64,000 nt of DNA. Origin: Strigops habroptila. Its lineage: Eukaryota > Chordata > Aves > Psittaciformes > Psittacidae. Shown one piece after another: positions 1 to 10,751 of the stretch; position 1 is the stretch's first letter, and each line of letters starts with the position of its first letter. Under the pieces are notes generated by a model, which saw only the letters and a program-made list of their open reading frames with translations, had not been told where the DNA came from and ran no database searches. The stretch spans positions 18,214,597 to 18,278,596 of the forward strand of contig NC_044301.2 in NCBI RefSeq assembly GCF_004027225.2, in the 5' to 3' direction. Made by a program: the position numbers and the translations under genes.

Positions 1-430
1 AGATGGAGATGATTAGTTTGACTCGGAGATGGTCCACACACGGACCACGCGGTGGCATGTGTTGGATGGGTCTAACAATGTGGAATTGGTCCATGGTGGA
101 CCACCCCGATCATTTAAAATGAGTGTGCGCAGCAAAGAGCCAACAAGGCCACTCCTCCTGGCGCAGGCTGGCCCCCTGAGTCAGGATGAGTCTGCACTTT
201 TGAACAGACAAAAGCCCAGGGTTCAGGAGAGACGGAGAGGCAGATCCAGCTACCACCAAGGTTGACGTTACCTCCGCGGGGACGCCCGCTAACGTAGTGC
301 CTGCCACCTCATCTCTTCACGATGCACCTCGGAGCTGGCCTCTTGGTCACTGGACAAGCATGTGGATCAGTAAAAATCTGTGCCTATAACTATTTTAGAT
401 TTTGTAATAAACTTTTTAGCAGTTTTGTGT
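1..430. other. Unclassified sequence, possibly the end of an old LTR
   Basis: No protein is recognised here. The stretch is more GC-rich than what follows and contains an AATAAA motif near 405, followed by a short GT run at about 426-440. That would fit the R/U5 end of an unrelated LTR, but no second copy or matching ends are visible in the window, so the assignment is weak. Confidence 0.25.
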
Positions 431-751
431 GTGTGTGTGCATGGCTTACGTTCTTCTCCACCCGGAATCCTTCGATCCCTGGAACATGCTTATTTAAGAA
501 GCAGCATATTGCAGTTGTGCAGAGAATAATTTTCAAGACTCATAAGCACACTGTTTTGCAAACAACACACAAAAGACTTTTGTGCATATTTTTCCTACTC
601 TACCAAGGTAGGGGTCATAGGAACAAAGGAAGGAAAGCTCCCATGAAGCAGGCAGGGGCTATATTTTAGCTCTGTATGTCTGCTAACAGAAGAGCAGCTT
701 ACAATATGTGGAACGCCCATCTCGTTGTCTACAACTACTTGCAGAGCTTAC

Positions 752-811
752 CCATTATGATATCCTCCAGATTCCCAACAACCGCATCAAACTGCCTCAG
801 AGAAGGAGGAG
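752..811 (-). CDS. ARL2BP: ARL2BP-like exon (frameshifted or decayed)
   Basis: Read on the minus strand, a polypyrimidine acceptor ending in CAG precedes 811 and a GTAAGC donor follows 752. Between them one frame reads FDAVVGNLEDIIM. This closely resembles the N-terminal part of ARL2BP, a small effector of the ARL2 GTPase found in the mitochondrial intermembrane space and at cilia and centrosomes. Upstream of FDAVV the match moves to another frame, as though two bases were lost after a SEA-like triplet run. ARL2BP is expected directly downstream of RSPRY1 on the same strand, which supports the call. No other ARL2BP exon was recognised. It could be a real exon with a sequence error, a decayed duplicate, or a lineage-specific change. 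Confidence 0.5.
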
Positions 812-1412
812 CTGAAAGCAAAGAAAGACCATACTGCATAAAGGTATAATTCAAGCACAGCAGAAATAAAAGCTTAGAAGTTAAAATTAAAAAGTGTTAA
901 TAAAAGCTTAAGCACAAATAAGCCCAATAATTACAAGATAACTGAATAATTTCCTAGTTTCAACCTACAAAATAATCCATGGTACTGATGATAAGACTGC
1001 TTCATGGGATTCTCATCAGGTCTCTATTTCCCCTAATAAGGTGCCTAATTGAAAAAACAAAAATGTTGTTTTACTGGTATTGCTGAAAAAGTAATTCTAG
1101 TTCTGGTGCAGAAGGATGTAAAGAGTGTAATTAGAAGAGAAGAAATTAAGCATTTTCCAACCCACAAATCACAGCTGCTACCACAAGCATTTCTTCTGCT
1201 CTCTTCCCTGTGTAAACTCTACATGGTGATCGGAGAACTCTAGACACTCTAGAGAATATTTTGAAATACTTCGTCTTGTGGAACCACTTAAACTCAATGT
1301 ATACACAAATATCATACAACAGAAGCAATTTAAAAATTTTTCTTATGCAAGAAACATCCCTACACACTACAAGTAAATGGCATAATTGCCTATGCTCATT
1401 CTACTGTGAGCA
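812..1412. other. AT-rich non-coding stretch
   Basis: No gene or repeat family is recognised between the ARL2BP-like exon and the tail of the long CR1. If the exon is real, this is intron sequence. Confidence 0.5.
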
Positions 1413-1509
1413 AATCATAGAATCATAGAATCATGGAATAGTAAGGGTTGGAAAGGACCTTAAGATCATCTAGTTCCAACCCCCCTGCCATGGGCAGGGA
1501 CACCTTGCA

Positions 1510-4416
1510 CTAAACCATGTGGTCCAAGGCTCTGTCCAACCTGGCCTTGAACACCGCCAGGGATGGAGCATCCACAACCTCCCTGGGCAACCCATTCCAG
1601 TGCTTCACCACCCTCACTGTAAAGAACTTCTTCCTTATATCTAATCTAAACTTCCCCTGTTTAAGTTTGAAGCCATTACCCCTTGTCCTACCACTACAGT
1701 CCCTAAGGAAGAGTCCCTCCCCAGCATCCTTGTAGACCCCCTTCAGATACTAGAAGGCTGCTCTGAGGTCACCACGCAGCCTTCTCTTCTCCAGGCTGAA
1801 CAGCCCCAACTCTCTCAGCCTGTCTTCATATGGGAGGTGCTCCAGCCCTCTTATCATCCTCGTGGCCCTCCTCTGGACTCGCTCCAACAGCTCCATGTCC
1901 TTTTTATGTTGAGGACACCAGAACTGTATGCAGTACTCCAAGTGAGGTCTCACAAGAGCAGAGTAGAGGGGCAGGATCACCTCCTTCGACCTGCTGGTCA
2001 CGCTTCTTTTGATGCAGCCCAGGATACGGTTGGCTTTCTGGGCTGCAAGCGCACACTGCTGTCTCATGTTAAGCTTCTCATCAACCAACACCCCCAAGTC
2101 CTTCTCTGCAGGGCTGCTCTGAATCTCTTCTCTGCCCAGCCTGTAGCAGTGCCTGGCATTGCCCTGACCCAGGTGTAGGACCTTACACTTGGCTTGGTTA
2201 AACTTCATAAGGTTGGCATCAGCCCACCTCACAAGCATGTCAAGGTCCCTCTGGATGGCATCCCTTCCCTCCAGCGTATCAACCGAACCACACAGCTTGG
2301 TGTCGTCAGCAAACTTGCTGAGGGCGCACTCAATCCCACTGTCCATGTCGCCAACAAAGATGTTGAACAGGACCGGTCCCAACACCAATTCCTGAGGGAC
2401 ACCACTCGTTACAGGTTTCCAACTGGACATCGAGCCATTTACCTCAACTCTTTGTGTGCGGCCATCGAGCCAGTTCTTTATTCACTGAGGGGTCCATCTA
2501 TCAAATTGATGTCTCTCCAATTTAGAGACAAGGATGTCATGCGGGACAGTGTCGAACGCTTTGCACAAGTCCAGGTAGATGACGTCAACTGCTCTGCCCC
2601 TGTCCATCAGTTCCGTGGCTCCATCATAGAAGGCCACCAAATTGGTCAGGCAGGATTTCCCCTTAGTGAAGCCATGTTGGCTGTCACCAACCACCTCGTT
2701 GTTTTTCATGTGCCTTAGCATGTTTTCCAGGAGAAACTGTTCCAAGATTTTGCCAGGCACAGAGGTGAGACTGACTGGTCTGTAGTTCCCCGGGTCTTCC
2801 ACCTTCCCCTTCTTGAAAATGGGGGTTATATTACCCTTCTTCCAGTCATCGGGAACTTCACCTGACTGCCAGGATTTTTCGAATATGATGGACAGTGGCT
2901 TAGCAACTTCATTCGCCAGCTCCTTCAGGACCCGTGGATGGATTTCATCAGGTCCCGTGGACTTGTGCATGTTCAGGTTCTTAAGATGGTCTCGAACCTG
3001 ATCCTCTCCTACAGTGGGCCCAAGGTCTTCATTTTCACAGTCCCTGCATTTGCTTTCCAAGACTTTCGTGGTGTGGTCAGAGCATTTGCTGGTGAAGATG
3101 GAGGCAAAGAAGTCATTAAGAACCTCAGCCTTCTCCAAATCCATGGTAGCCAGTTCTCCTGATAGCTTCCGGAGAGGGCCCATGTTGTCCCTAGTCTGTC
3201 TTTCCTTTGCTACGTACCTATAGAATCCTTTCCTGTTATCTTTCACATCCCTTGCCAAACTTAATTCTAGCTGGGCCTTAGCTTTCCTAACCTGGTCCCT
3301 AGCTTCCCGGGCAATGCTCCTATATTCTTCCCAGGCCACCTGTCCTCGCTTCCACCTTCTATAAGCTTCTTTTTTCCCTCTAAGTTTCCTCAGCAGCTCC
3401 TTGTCCATCCATGGAGGTCTCCTGGCCCTCCTGCTGCACTTTCTTCTAGTCGGGATGCAACACTCCTGAGCACGTAGCAGGTGATCCTTGAATATCGACC
3501 AGCAGTCTTGGGCCCCCCTGCCCTCTAGGACTATATCCCATGAAACCTTACTAAGCAGGTTCCTGAAGAGGCCAAAGTCTGCTTTCTTGAAGTCCAGGGC
3601 AGTTAGCTTGCTGCATGCTCTTCTCACTGTCCTGAGGATCTCAAACTCAACCATCTCGTGATCACTTCAGCCAAGGCTGCCCTGGAGCATCACATTTCCA
3701 ACCAGTCCCTCCCTGTTGGTGAGCACGAGGTCAAGCATGGCACCTCTCCTTGTCGGCTCCTCTATTGCTTGAAAGAGGAAGTTGTCTTTCACACAATTGA
3801 GGAACCTCCTGGATTGCTTGTGCCAGGCCGTACCGTCCCTCCAACAGATGTCAGGATGGTTGAAGTCCCCCATGAGGACAAGGGCCTGCGAGCGTGAGGC
3901 TGCTCCTATCTGTCTGTAGAGCGCTTCATCCACAGAGTCCTCTTGATCAGGCGGCCTGTAACAGGTCCCCACCATAATGTCGCCCATTGCTGTTTTCCCT
4001 TTGATCCTGACCCACAAACACTCTGTTACCTCATCACCCGTCCCCAGACAGAGTTCCATACTCTCTAGCCTATCACTGACATAGATAGCAACGCCCCCTC
4101 CCCGTCTGCCTGGCCTGTCTTTTCTAAACAGCCTGTAACCTTCCATTCCAACACTCCAGTCATAGGAGCCATCCCACCATGTTTCTGTGATACCAATGAC
4201 ATCATATTCCCGTAGCCTTGCACACATCTCTAATTCCTCTTGCTTGTTCCCCATACTACGGGCGTTTGTATAGAGGCACCTTAGCCGAGCTCCAAATGCA
4301 GCCGACTCAATGGCTGGGGCAGCTGGAACATCTCTACATGGCTCCAAGCACTTATTACAGGTGCTGGCAACTGACCAGGAGTGTTGGGATGGATCAATGC
4401 TCCCCTCCCCCAACAC
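1510..4416 (-). pseudogene. CR1 ORF2 (endonuclease and reverse transcriptase) with three stops
   Basis: ORF2 encodes an APE-like endonuclease followed by a reverse transcriptase, the enzyme pair for target-primed reverse transcription. Endonuclease landmarks are TNARSMGNKQEEL, ITETWW, CYRPP and MGDFNHPDICW. The first stop, a TGA at 3667-3669, falls one codon before the SDH motif. RT landmarks are [26 protein letters not shown] and FADDTKL. The second stop is a TGA at 2482-2484 where the other copies have Trp. The third is a TAG at 1750-1752 where the others have Gln. All pieces are in one frame and reach the natural stop at 1510-1512. As it stands it makes only a truncated product. Confidence 0.92.
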
Positions 4417-5546
4417 ATCTTGTTTAAAGCTGCCTTGACCAGCCTGGCAAGCCTCCTACCGAAACAGCTCTTCCCCTTCTTTGTCAGACCAGCTCCACCA
4501 GCCTCCAGTAGATCTGGCCTCCCAAATGGAGCCCCATGTTCTAAATAGCCAAACCCCTGACTATGGCACCACCATTCTAACCATTTATTAACCTGCCAAA
4601 CGCGCCTAGCTTTTTTAAGGTCCTCCCCTTTGTCCTGGAGAATCGATGAAAAAACTATCATCTGAGCTCCAGAGCCCCTAACCACCTCTCCCAGGGCTCT
4701 GTAGTCCTTCTTAATGTCCTCCAGGCTACTGCTATCTATATCTCTAGCACCCACATGGACCACTAGAAGGGGGTAATAGTCAGCAGGACTTACTAGAGCA
4801 GGCAGCCTCTCAGCAACATCCCTGATCCGAGCCCCTGGCAGGCAACACACCTCCCTCGAGACTGGATCAGGCCGGCAGATGAGTGCCCCTGTGCCTTTCA
4901 AAGTAGAGTCCCCTACTACTATGACCCTCTGCTTTTTCCTGGAGGCACCAGTAGTGATCCTCTTGACTGGTGCATCAGCAGGATGCTCATTAGGTGTGGT
5001 GGGTGCTTTCTCATTAGCCCCCTGCAGAAGTGCGAAGCAGTTCTGGGTGGGGACATCAGATTTAGGAGGAAGCCCCTTGTTGTTAATTGTCCTCTTCCTC
5101 CTTTTTTTGTTAGTTTTTCTCGTAACTAATTCCCAGCTTCCTGGGTTGCTGCCCTCCTTCTTTCCTATGTGAGCAATGCTGGACGTTTGCGGCCCCTGCA
5201 CAGTTTGGGCCTGGAGCAAGCAGCCCAGCTTCCTCTCAGCTTCCTTGGCATCTTTTAGCTCTCCAACAGCCTCCCGCAGCTCAGCCACCTGCTGCAGGAG
5301 GACCTCCACTAGGGCGCACCGAGTGCAGCCCTGTCCATTGTGCACCCTCGCCTCAAGAGACCAGTCGAGGCACTCTCTACACTCCGAGGTCTGCGCCACA
5401 GCCTCCCCTCTCATCGGCTCTGTCTGGGTGCCTACGCTGGCCACCGCCGGGGCAGAGCTCCCAGAGCGGGCCCGGGCCCTGGTCCTGATGCGAGTGCTCG
5501 CTGCTCGCTGCCCGCTGCCCGCTGCCCGCTCGCCCTGCCTGCGCAA
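4281..5546 (-). CDS. CR1 ORF1 protein (zinc-binding, coiled coil and esterase-like)
   Basis: This open frame of 421 codons encodes the CR1 ORF1 protein, which in this family is thought to bind RNA and carries an SGNH-hydrolase-like (esterase) domain. After a basic N-terminus there are two CxxC pairs at about residues 55-77, then a heptad-like stretch rich in Leu, Glu and Ala, and a Lys/Arg-rich segment near residues 143-157. The esterase-like part begins with GDSTLKGTG near residue 217 and includes a VGARDI block. The last 136 bases overlap the start of ORF2 in another frame. No stop or frameshift interrupts it. The chosen start is the first Met of the frame, and the true start could lie elsewhere in the GC-rich 5' region. 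Confidence 0.85.
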   Translation of the reverse strand: MRRQGERAAGSGQRAASTRIRTRARARSGSSAPAVASVGTQTEPMRGEAVAQTSECRECLDWSLEARVHNGQGCTRCALVEVLLQQVAELREAVGELKDAKEAERKLGCLLQAQTVQGPQTSSIAHIGKKEGSNPGSWELVTRKTNKKRRKRTINNKGLPPKSDVPTQNCFALLQGANEKAPTTPNEHPADAPVKRITTGASRKKQRVIVVGDSTLKGTGALICRPDPVSREVCCLPGARIRDVAERLPALVSPADYYPLLVVHVGARDIDSSSLEDIKKDYRALGEVVRGSGAQMIVFSSILQDKGEDLKKARRVWQVNKWLEWWCHSQGFGYLEHGAPFGRPDLLEAGGAGLTKKGKSCFGRRLARLVKAALNKMCWGRGALIHPNTPGQLPAPVISAWSHVEMFQLPQPLSRLHLELG

Positions 5547-5804
5547 ACTGCCGCGCCGCGCTCCTAGTCGCTCGCGCTCCCTGGGATGGGTTTTTCCCCA
5601 CTGAGGGCTGGTGCCGTCACTCCTGGCATCGCCCCCTGTGAGTCAGCTGCTCGCGTGAGCTGAGCTGCCGGCTCCTGGGCAAGTCCTGTCGAGGACTTGA
5701 GGCTCCCTCGGTCGCTCTTGCCGCTCTGAACTGAGGCTCCTGGACGCTGTGCTTCCCCTCGCTCCGGTGTTAAAGGCGTCCTCTCTGGAGATACTCACCT
5801 CGGC

Positions 5805-6877
5805 AATTATAAAATTAATTTTAATATAAAATTAAATCCCATTATGGATCTGAAGTAATCCAGGGAAGAAACCTTTGGTACCAGCATCACAGGAGTCTGG
5901 ATTCCTCCGCTAAATCTATTACTGCATGGCTTGTTGCAGCCACAGTAAATCCACAGGATCTCCTTGGCATTCACAGCTCATCTTTAGTGGGGGATAAACT
6001 CTTCCCTATATTCTCCAGGAGATGAAAGACAGGGTTTTTTTCACACAAGAAACAAGAATCATAGGACATTTGTCTTTAAGAAAAAAAATTAGCTTTGAAC
6101 AGCAAAAGTACCATTTAAATTAAATTAAAAGCCTCTCTCTCTTTAGTAAATAGAGCAGAACACTCAGGCTAAGTTTTAAAAAACTCGTTACAGTTATTTT
6201 TCTAGTGAAATTAATACAACAACAGTTTAACCAACCATAATGAGCCATAGGGCTTATTCTGACCAGGAAAAACGAAAAGCTGCATTTCTGATCTGTTAAA
6301 CCTTGGGAGATGAGCAAAGCCAAGGCAAGGGACTGGAAAAGGCTTTTTTTTCCACCAGAGGGCACAACGCCACCAGGAGAGCAGCTGGCACAGAACAGTC
6401 GAAACACAGTGTACCATGAGCATCAAGCTTAGGGCTTCAGGCAACAGGGCTCATCGCTTCCAACTTACATGCAAGGACAGGAGACTTTGCTATGGATAAT
6501 TTCCACTCTTTCCCCCCCTCCAAGTAAGCACTACTACTAGTTTTATAGCTTAACAGCAACAGAAAATTTAAAGTATTAAACCTTGTAAGGCAAATAATGG
6601 AATTTTATCTGTTTCCAAACAGCAGCAATTCCAACTCTCTACACAACACGTGTATCTGCATACCTGAAGAAACACATGCTCACCAATTTTGTGGTTTAAG
6701 CCTCTGTCTCCTCATCATGCACAACTAGGCCAGCATGACCTGGGCTGCTGCAGCAGCCCCAGCATGTGGCCATTTGTGACAGTCTGTACACTGAAAGAAC
6801 AAAATCAGAAGAGTATGCCAGCCAAATGTGGGGCAAAGCAGTGTCTTGGCATCTATCAGTGTAAAATTTGGTTGAGG
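5805..6877. other. AT-rich non-coding stretch
   Basis: No gene, RNA or named repeat is recognised. Several short open frames exist but show no protein similarity or splice context. Confidence 0.5.
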
Positions 6878-7289
6878 TCATAGAATCCCAGACTGGTTTG
6901 GGTTGGAAGGGACCTTAAAGCTCATTCAGTTCCAACCCCCTGCCATGGGCAAGGACACCTTCCACTAGAGCAGGTTGCTCCAAGCCCCATCCAACCTGGC
7001 CTTGAACATTGCCAGGGATGGGGCAGCCACAGCTTCTCCGGGCAACCTGTGCCAGCGCCTCAGCACCCTCACAGGGAAGAACTTCTGCCTAAGAGCTCAT
7101 CTCAATCTCCCCTCTGTCAGGTTAAAGCCATTCCCCTTGTCCTGTCCCTACAGGCCCTTGTCCAAAGCCCCTCTCCAGGTTTCTTGTAGCCCCTTTAGGC
7201 ACTGGGAGCTGCTCTAAGGTCTCCCCTTAAGGAGCCTTCTCTTCTCCAGGCTGAAAAAGCTCAGCTTTCTCAGCCTGTCTCCAGAGCAG
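6878..7289 (-). mobile_element. CR1 3' fragment
   Basis: This is the antisense 3' end of a CR1 subfamily different from the long copy. It starts with a degraded ATAGAATCCCAGA-type tail and goes on through the conserved terminal ORF2 sequence, including the stretch encoding the FKARLD-like end, to the LEKRRL region. It is 5' truncated. Confidence 0.9.
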
Positions 7290-8063
7290 AAGTCAGCTGT
7301 AAATGGTCTCAAATATCTAGAAGGAGCATATTCAAACACAGAGGAATAGTTTCTTCTTAGAATCTGATATAAGACAACATATGCTCTTGAAAAGGAGAGA
7401 GAAATTTTGATTTTAAAGTGAACAAAAAAAAAAATAAATTTAGCCTTACAGTGCTTATTTTGATCACTCAGCCAGAACTATCCAGTGCTACACTCATTGC
7501 AGTTACATTTAGTTTGACTTCACCTAAACTCCGAACTGATGCTATTCCCTCCTGGAACTTTGCATTCTGCACCCTTGTTCTCATTAGAGGCAGAATTTGC
7601 TAACCAGTGGGGAGTAAATTCATTTGTGTAATTATATTCATATGAAGAGTTTTTAACTAGTAGTAAGCTTATTGAAAATCTGGTCCAGATCATAGCATAC
7701 TCACATGGCTACATCAGTTTTCTTCATTAGAATCCTCCATTGTTCCTGCATACCCAGGCTGAAGAAGTGACAATCTCACAGCCATTAGCGGTTATTTCTT
7801 CTTATTAGAAAAATGCTAAGAAATAACATGTGACTTGTCATTAATACAAATTCAATTTGTATTAAGTTACCAAAACGCTTCTCAAACAGTGAATTTTTAG
7901 AGGTAGGAATTTCAAAATCATGTTCTTCCAAAGTTACTGCTACTTCTTTTCTGTAATAACCCTAGTTCTTTAAGAACTGTCTCTGCCTCCTCAGAGAACA
8001 GGCTCAGAAGCGCACACAACTGCAGTTACTCTCCATAAAGGGGTTTCAGGTGACCTTTACATC
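7290..8063. other. Non-coding stretch
   Basis: Nothing is recognised between the CR1 fragment and the LTR of provirus B. Confidence 0.5.
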
Positions 8064-8631
8064 TTTCATGGTTTAAGCCCAGCTGGTAACTCAGAACCAC
8101 GCAGCCACTCACTCACTCCCCCCCTTCTTCCTCCCCCTGCTTCTGGAGGGATGGAGAGGAGAATCGAAAGAATGTAACTCAGCTCCCACGGGTTGAGATA
8201 AGAACAGTCCCATAACTAAGGTATAGTACAAAACTACTACTACCACCCCCACCACTAATAATAATGATAAGGGGAATAACAAGAGGAGAGGATACAATTG
8301 CTCATCACCCACCAACCGATACCCAGTCCGACCCGAGCAGCGATCTGGGCCTTCCAGGTAACTCCCCCCAGTTTATATACGGGGCATGACGTGCCCTGGT
8401 ATGGAATACTCTTTTGGCTAGTTTGGGTCAGGTGTCCTGTCTCAGCTTCCTCCCAGCTTCCCCTCCTCCCTGGCAGAGTATGAGACTGAGAAAGTCCTTG
8501 GTCAGAGTAAACATTACTTAAAACAGCTAAAAACATCGGTGTTATCAGCACTGTTCCCAGACTAAAGTAAAAACATAGCACTGCACCACCTACTAAGGAG
8601 AAAAATGAGTGCTACTGCTGAACCCAGGACA
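8064..8631 (-). repeat. LTR of provirus B (3' LTR, minus strand)
   Basis: This 568-base LTR belongs to the main ERV family of the window. On the plus strand it begins with a diverged TGTCGTGG-type end and finishes with CCCAGGACA, the reverse complement of the TGTCCTGG start. It belongs to the short LTR form, which lacks about 60 bases present in the LTRs of C, D and E. The internal 3' region of the same provirus follows directly. Confidence 0.9.
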
Positions 8632-9034
8632 GTATCCACCCCTTATTCCATACCATTCACGTCATGCTCAGATCCCACATTTCTCAATATACCATCACTT
8701 TTGTCTCATATATATACACACACACAAAGAGATATATCATTACTTAGTCCATGGACCAACCCCTATAAAGTTGCTGAATTCATCCAGTCCATGATGTCAG
8801 GCTCCATTTCTTGGAAGAGACTTTCAGAGCAGGAGAGACGGTGTGTAGAGTTGGATTGTTGCCTGCTGAAGACACCACTGAACTTGTCTGGTCACTGCTG
8901 AGCTTGTCTGGTTTCGTCCAAGTTCATTCTTTGTTGGGGTGATGATCGGAGGGAAGTCAGGGTCAGTCGCTGGTAACCTGAAGACATCTAGCTGTTGGGC
9001 TATAAAAGTGTTATGTAGCAGGCAACAGCATACA
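8632..9034 (-). mobile_element. Provirus B, internal 3' non-coding region
   Basis: The sequence next to the LTR matches the 3' internal region of provirus C (21457-21985). It includes the stretch just upstream of the LTR that reads AAGGGGTGGATAC on the element strand, and a TA/CA simple repeat. No env-like frame is present. Similarity stops at 9034 and resumes at 14455, so the element was split by a later insertion. Confidence 0.8.
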
Positions 9035-9178
9035 TGAGACAGGAAAGCACAAAATGAAAAATTATCTTCTGTAAATAAGTAAACTCAGTTTCGTTTTATG
9101 GTTACGGGATGTTGAGCTTGGTGGTTTTGAACAATAGAAAGGAGTAAGTAACAGAAATGAGGTTTCACAATAACCAGC

Positions 9179-9749
9179 TGTCCTGGGTTCAGCTATAGCA
9201 GTCATTTTTCTCCTGCTTAGTAGCTGGTGCAGTGCTGTGTTTTTTAACTTTCAGCCTGGGAACAACACTGATAACACTGATGTTTTTAGTTGTTGCTAAG
9301 TAATGTTTACTCCGACCAAGGACTTTCTCAGTCTCATGCTTTACCAGGGAGGAGGGGAAGCCGGGAGGAAGCAGAGACAGGACACCTGACCCAAACTAGC
9401 CAAAGGGGTATTCCATACCACAGCACGTCATGCCCAGTATATAAACCGGGGGGAGTTACCCGGAAGGCCCAGATCACTGCTCGGGTCGGGCTGGGTATCG
9501 GTCGGCGTGTGGTGAGCAATTGTATCCTCTCCCCTTGTTATTTCACTAATCGTTATTATCATTGGTGGTAGCAGTAGTGGTTTTGTGTTATACCTTAGTT
9601 GCGGGACTGCTCTTATCTCAACCCGTGGGAGTTACATTCTTCCCATTCTCCTCCCCATCCCTCCGGGAGCGGGCGGAGGAAGAAGGGGGGGGGGGAGTGA
9701 GCGAGCGGCTGTGTGGTTCTGAGTTACCGGCTGGGCTCAAACCACGACA
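9179..9749 (+). repeat. 5' LTR of provirus A
   Basis: The 571-base LTR begins TGTCCTGGG and ends CCACGACA. The imperfect inverted ends (TGTCC and CGACA) are typical of retroviral LTRs. It contains a TATA box and a purine-rich GGGAGCGGGCGGAGG stretch near the end. No canonical AATAAA signal was found in it. Confidence 0.95.
9438..9445 (+). promoter_or_regulatory. TATA box of the LTR promoter
   Basis: TATATAAA lies about 260 bases into the LTR, ahead of a GC-rich stretch where transcription would be expected to begin. The motif is kept in the 3' LTR (13784-13791) and in the solo LTR at 61606-61613. Confidence 0.6.
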
Positions 9750-9757
9750 GTTCTTTT

Positions 9758-9775
9758 TGGCGCCCAACGTGGGGC
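9758..9775 (+). other. Primer binding site, lysine tRNA type
   Basis: Eight bases after the LTR the 18-base sequence TGGCGCCCAACGTGGGGC matches the 3' end of the lysine tRNA (Lys1,2 type) used by several retroviruses. Proviruses D and E carry diverged versions at the same place. Confidence 0.9.
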
Positions 9776-10751
9776 ATGAAAGGTTGAGATAACGACAGAT
9801 CTGACCAGAGTGTGTTTAATCATATTTGTGATAAGCATTCATTGTTACTACTCGTCACAATGGTGATTATTTGGCTCTCAGACTTGTTGCGCTTGATCTC
9901 AGAATTTCAGCATGTTGTACCTTACTTACAGCCACTATTTGCTGTTTTAGTGTTTATCGGCTGGGGGGCCTGGGCTAAGGTTCTTGTTTCACTGTACTTC
10001 ATGGTAATGACTTGTAATACAATAGACTCATTGATCATGAAACTGGTCTGGTTTGTGCTTCCAGCGTGGCCATCACCACTATACATTGGGAGGTATATAA
10101 TGAAATATTTTAGCAATTGCATATCTTTTTTTTTCTCCTCGGGGGGTAAACTTACGAAGGAAGCATTCTCTTTCACCCCCCGTTCCCCCACCAGCCTATT
10201 TGCAACAGCAGTTGAGAGTTCTGAAGGTTTTAGATGGCCTTTGAGTACCCTTGAGACCTGCCTGCTGATTGTGCTGGGGATCAGCATGTTGGCACACATA
10301 CGGAGTGTGTTTTACCCACGGCCATCCCGTCGTAGGAACATCCTATTTCGTTTAATGTCAAAAATTCAGCAGTATCAGGTTCGAATCTGGTCTAGGATTA
10401 GATGATGATATAGGAGGACCACCAGGAGATTTTCCCTGAGGCTGGACAGTTATGAGTGGCAGGGTGTGTGGGATAGTATGGGCAAGTACCTAGGCCAGTG
10501 GGCCCCTCCAGTGCTTTGGAACTTCACCACTGAACAAGTGCAACATCCGGAAAAACTAGTAAAACACTTAAACGAGGTGTGCTGTCGTCCTGGTTATACC
10601 AGAGAGGGACAAATCTTGGCAACGTGCTGGGGCTTGGCCTATGCCTACAGAGCCCTGCTCAACACTATCCAGCACCTTCAAAGGGAAAAAAATGTCTCTG
10701 GATCTGATGGCAAAGCAACAGACAACGCAGCTATGCCAACTACAAGCACAG

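Larger units (their letters stand above)
1413..5804 (-). mobile_element. CR1 LINE, nearly full length
   Basis: This is a CR1 non-LTR retrotransposon inserted on the minus strand. The 3' end is at about 1413, with the typical tail of ATTCTATGATT-type repeats. The 5' end is a GC-rich untranslated region ending near 5804, where AT-rich host sequence resumes. ORF1 is open and ORF2 keeps one frame throughout with only three nonsense codons and no frameshift. At about 4.4 kb it is by far the longest CR1 in the window, and most CR1 copies in birds are short 3' ends. No target duplication could be identified. The exact 5' boundary is uncertain by a few tens of bases. Confidence 0.93.

Noticed and set aside
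5400..5804. GC-rich stretch that could be a CpG island or ARL2BP promoter, with a donor-like GTGAGTATC on the minus strand near 5790
   Set aside because: It is continuous with the CR1 5' region and leads into its ORF1, and no ARL2BP first exon was recognised there.
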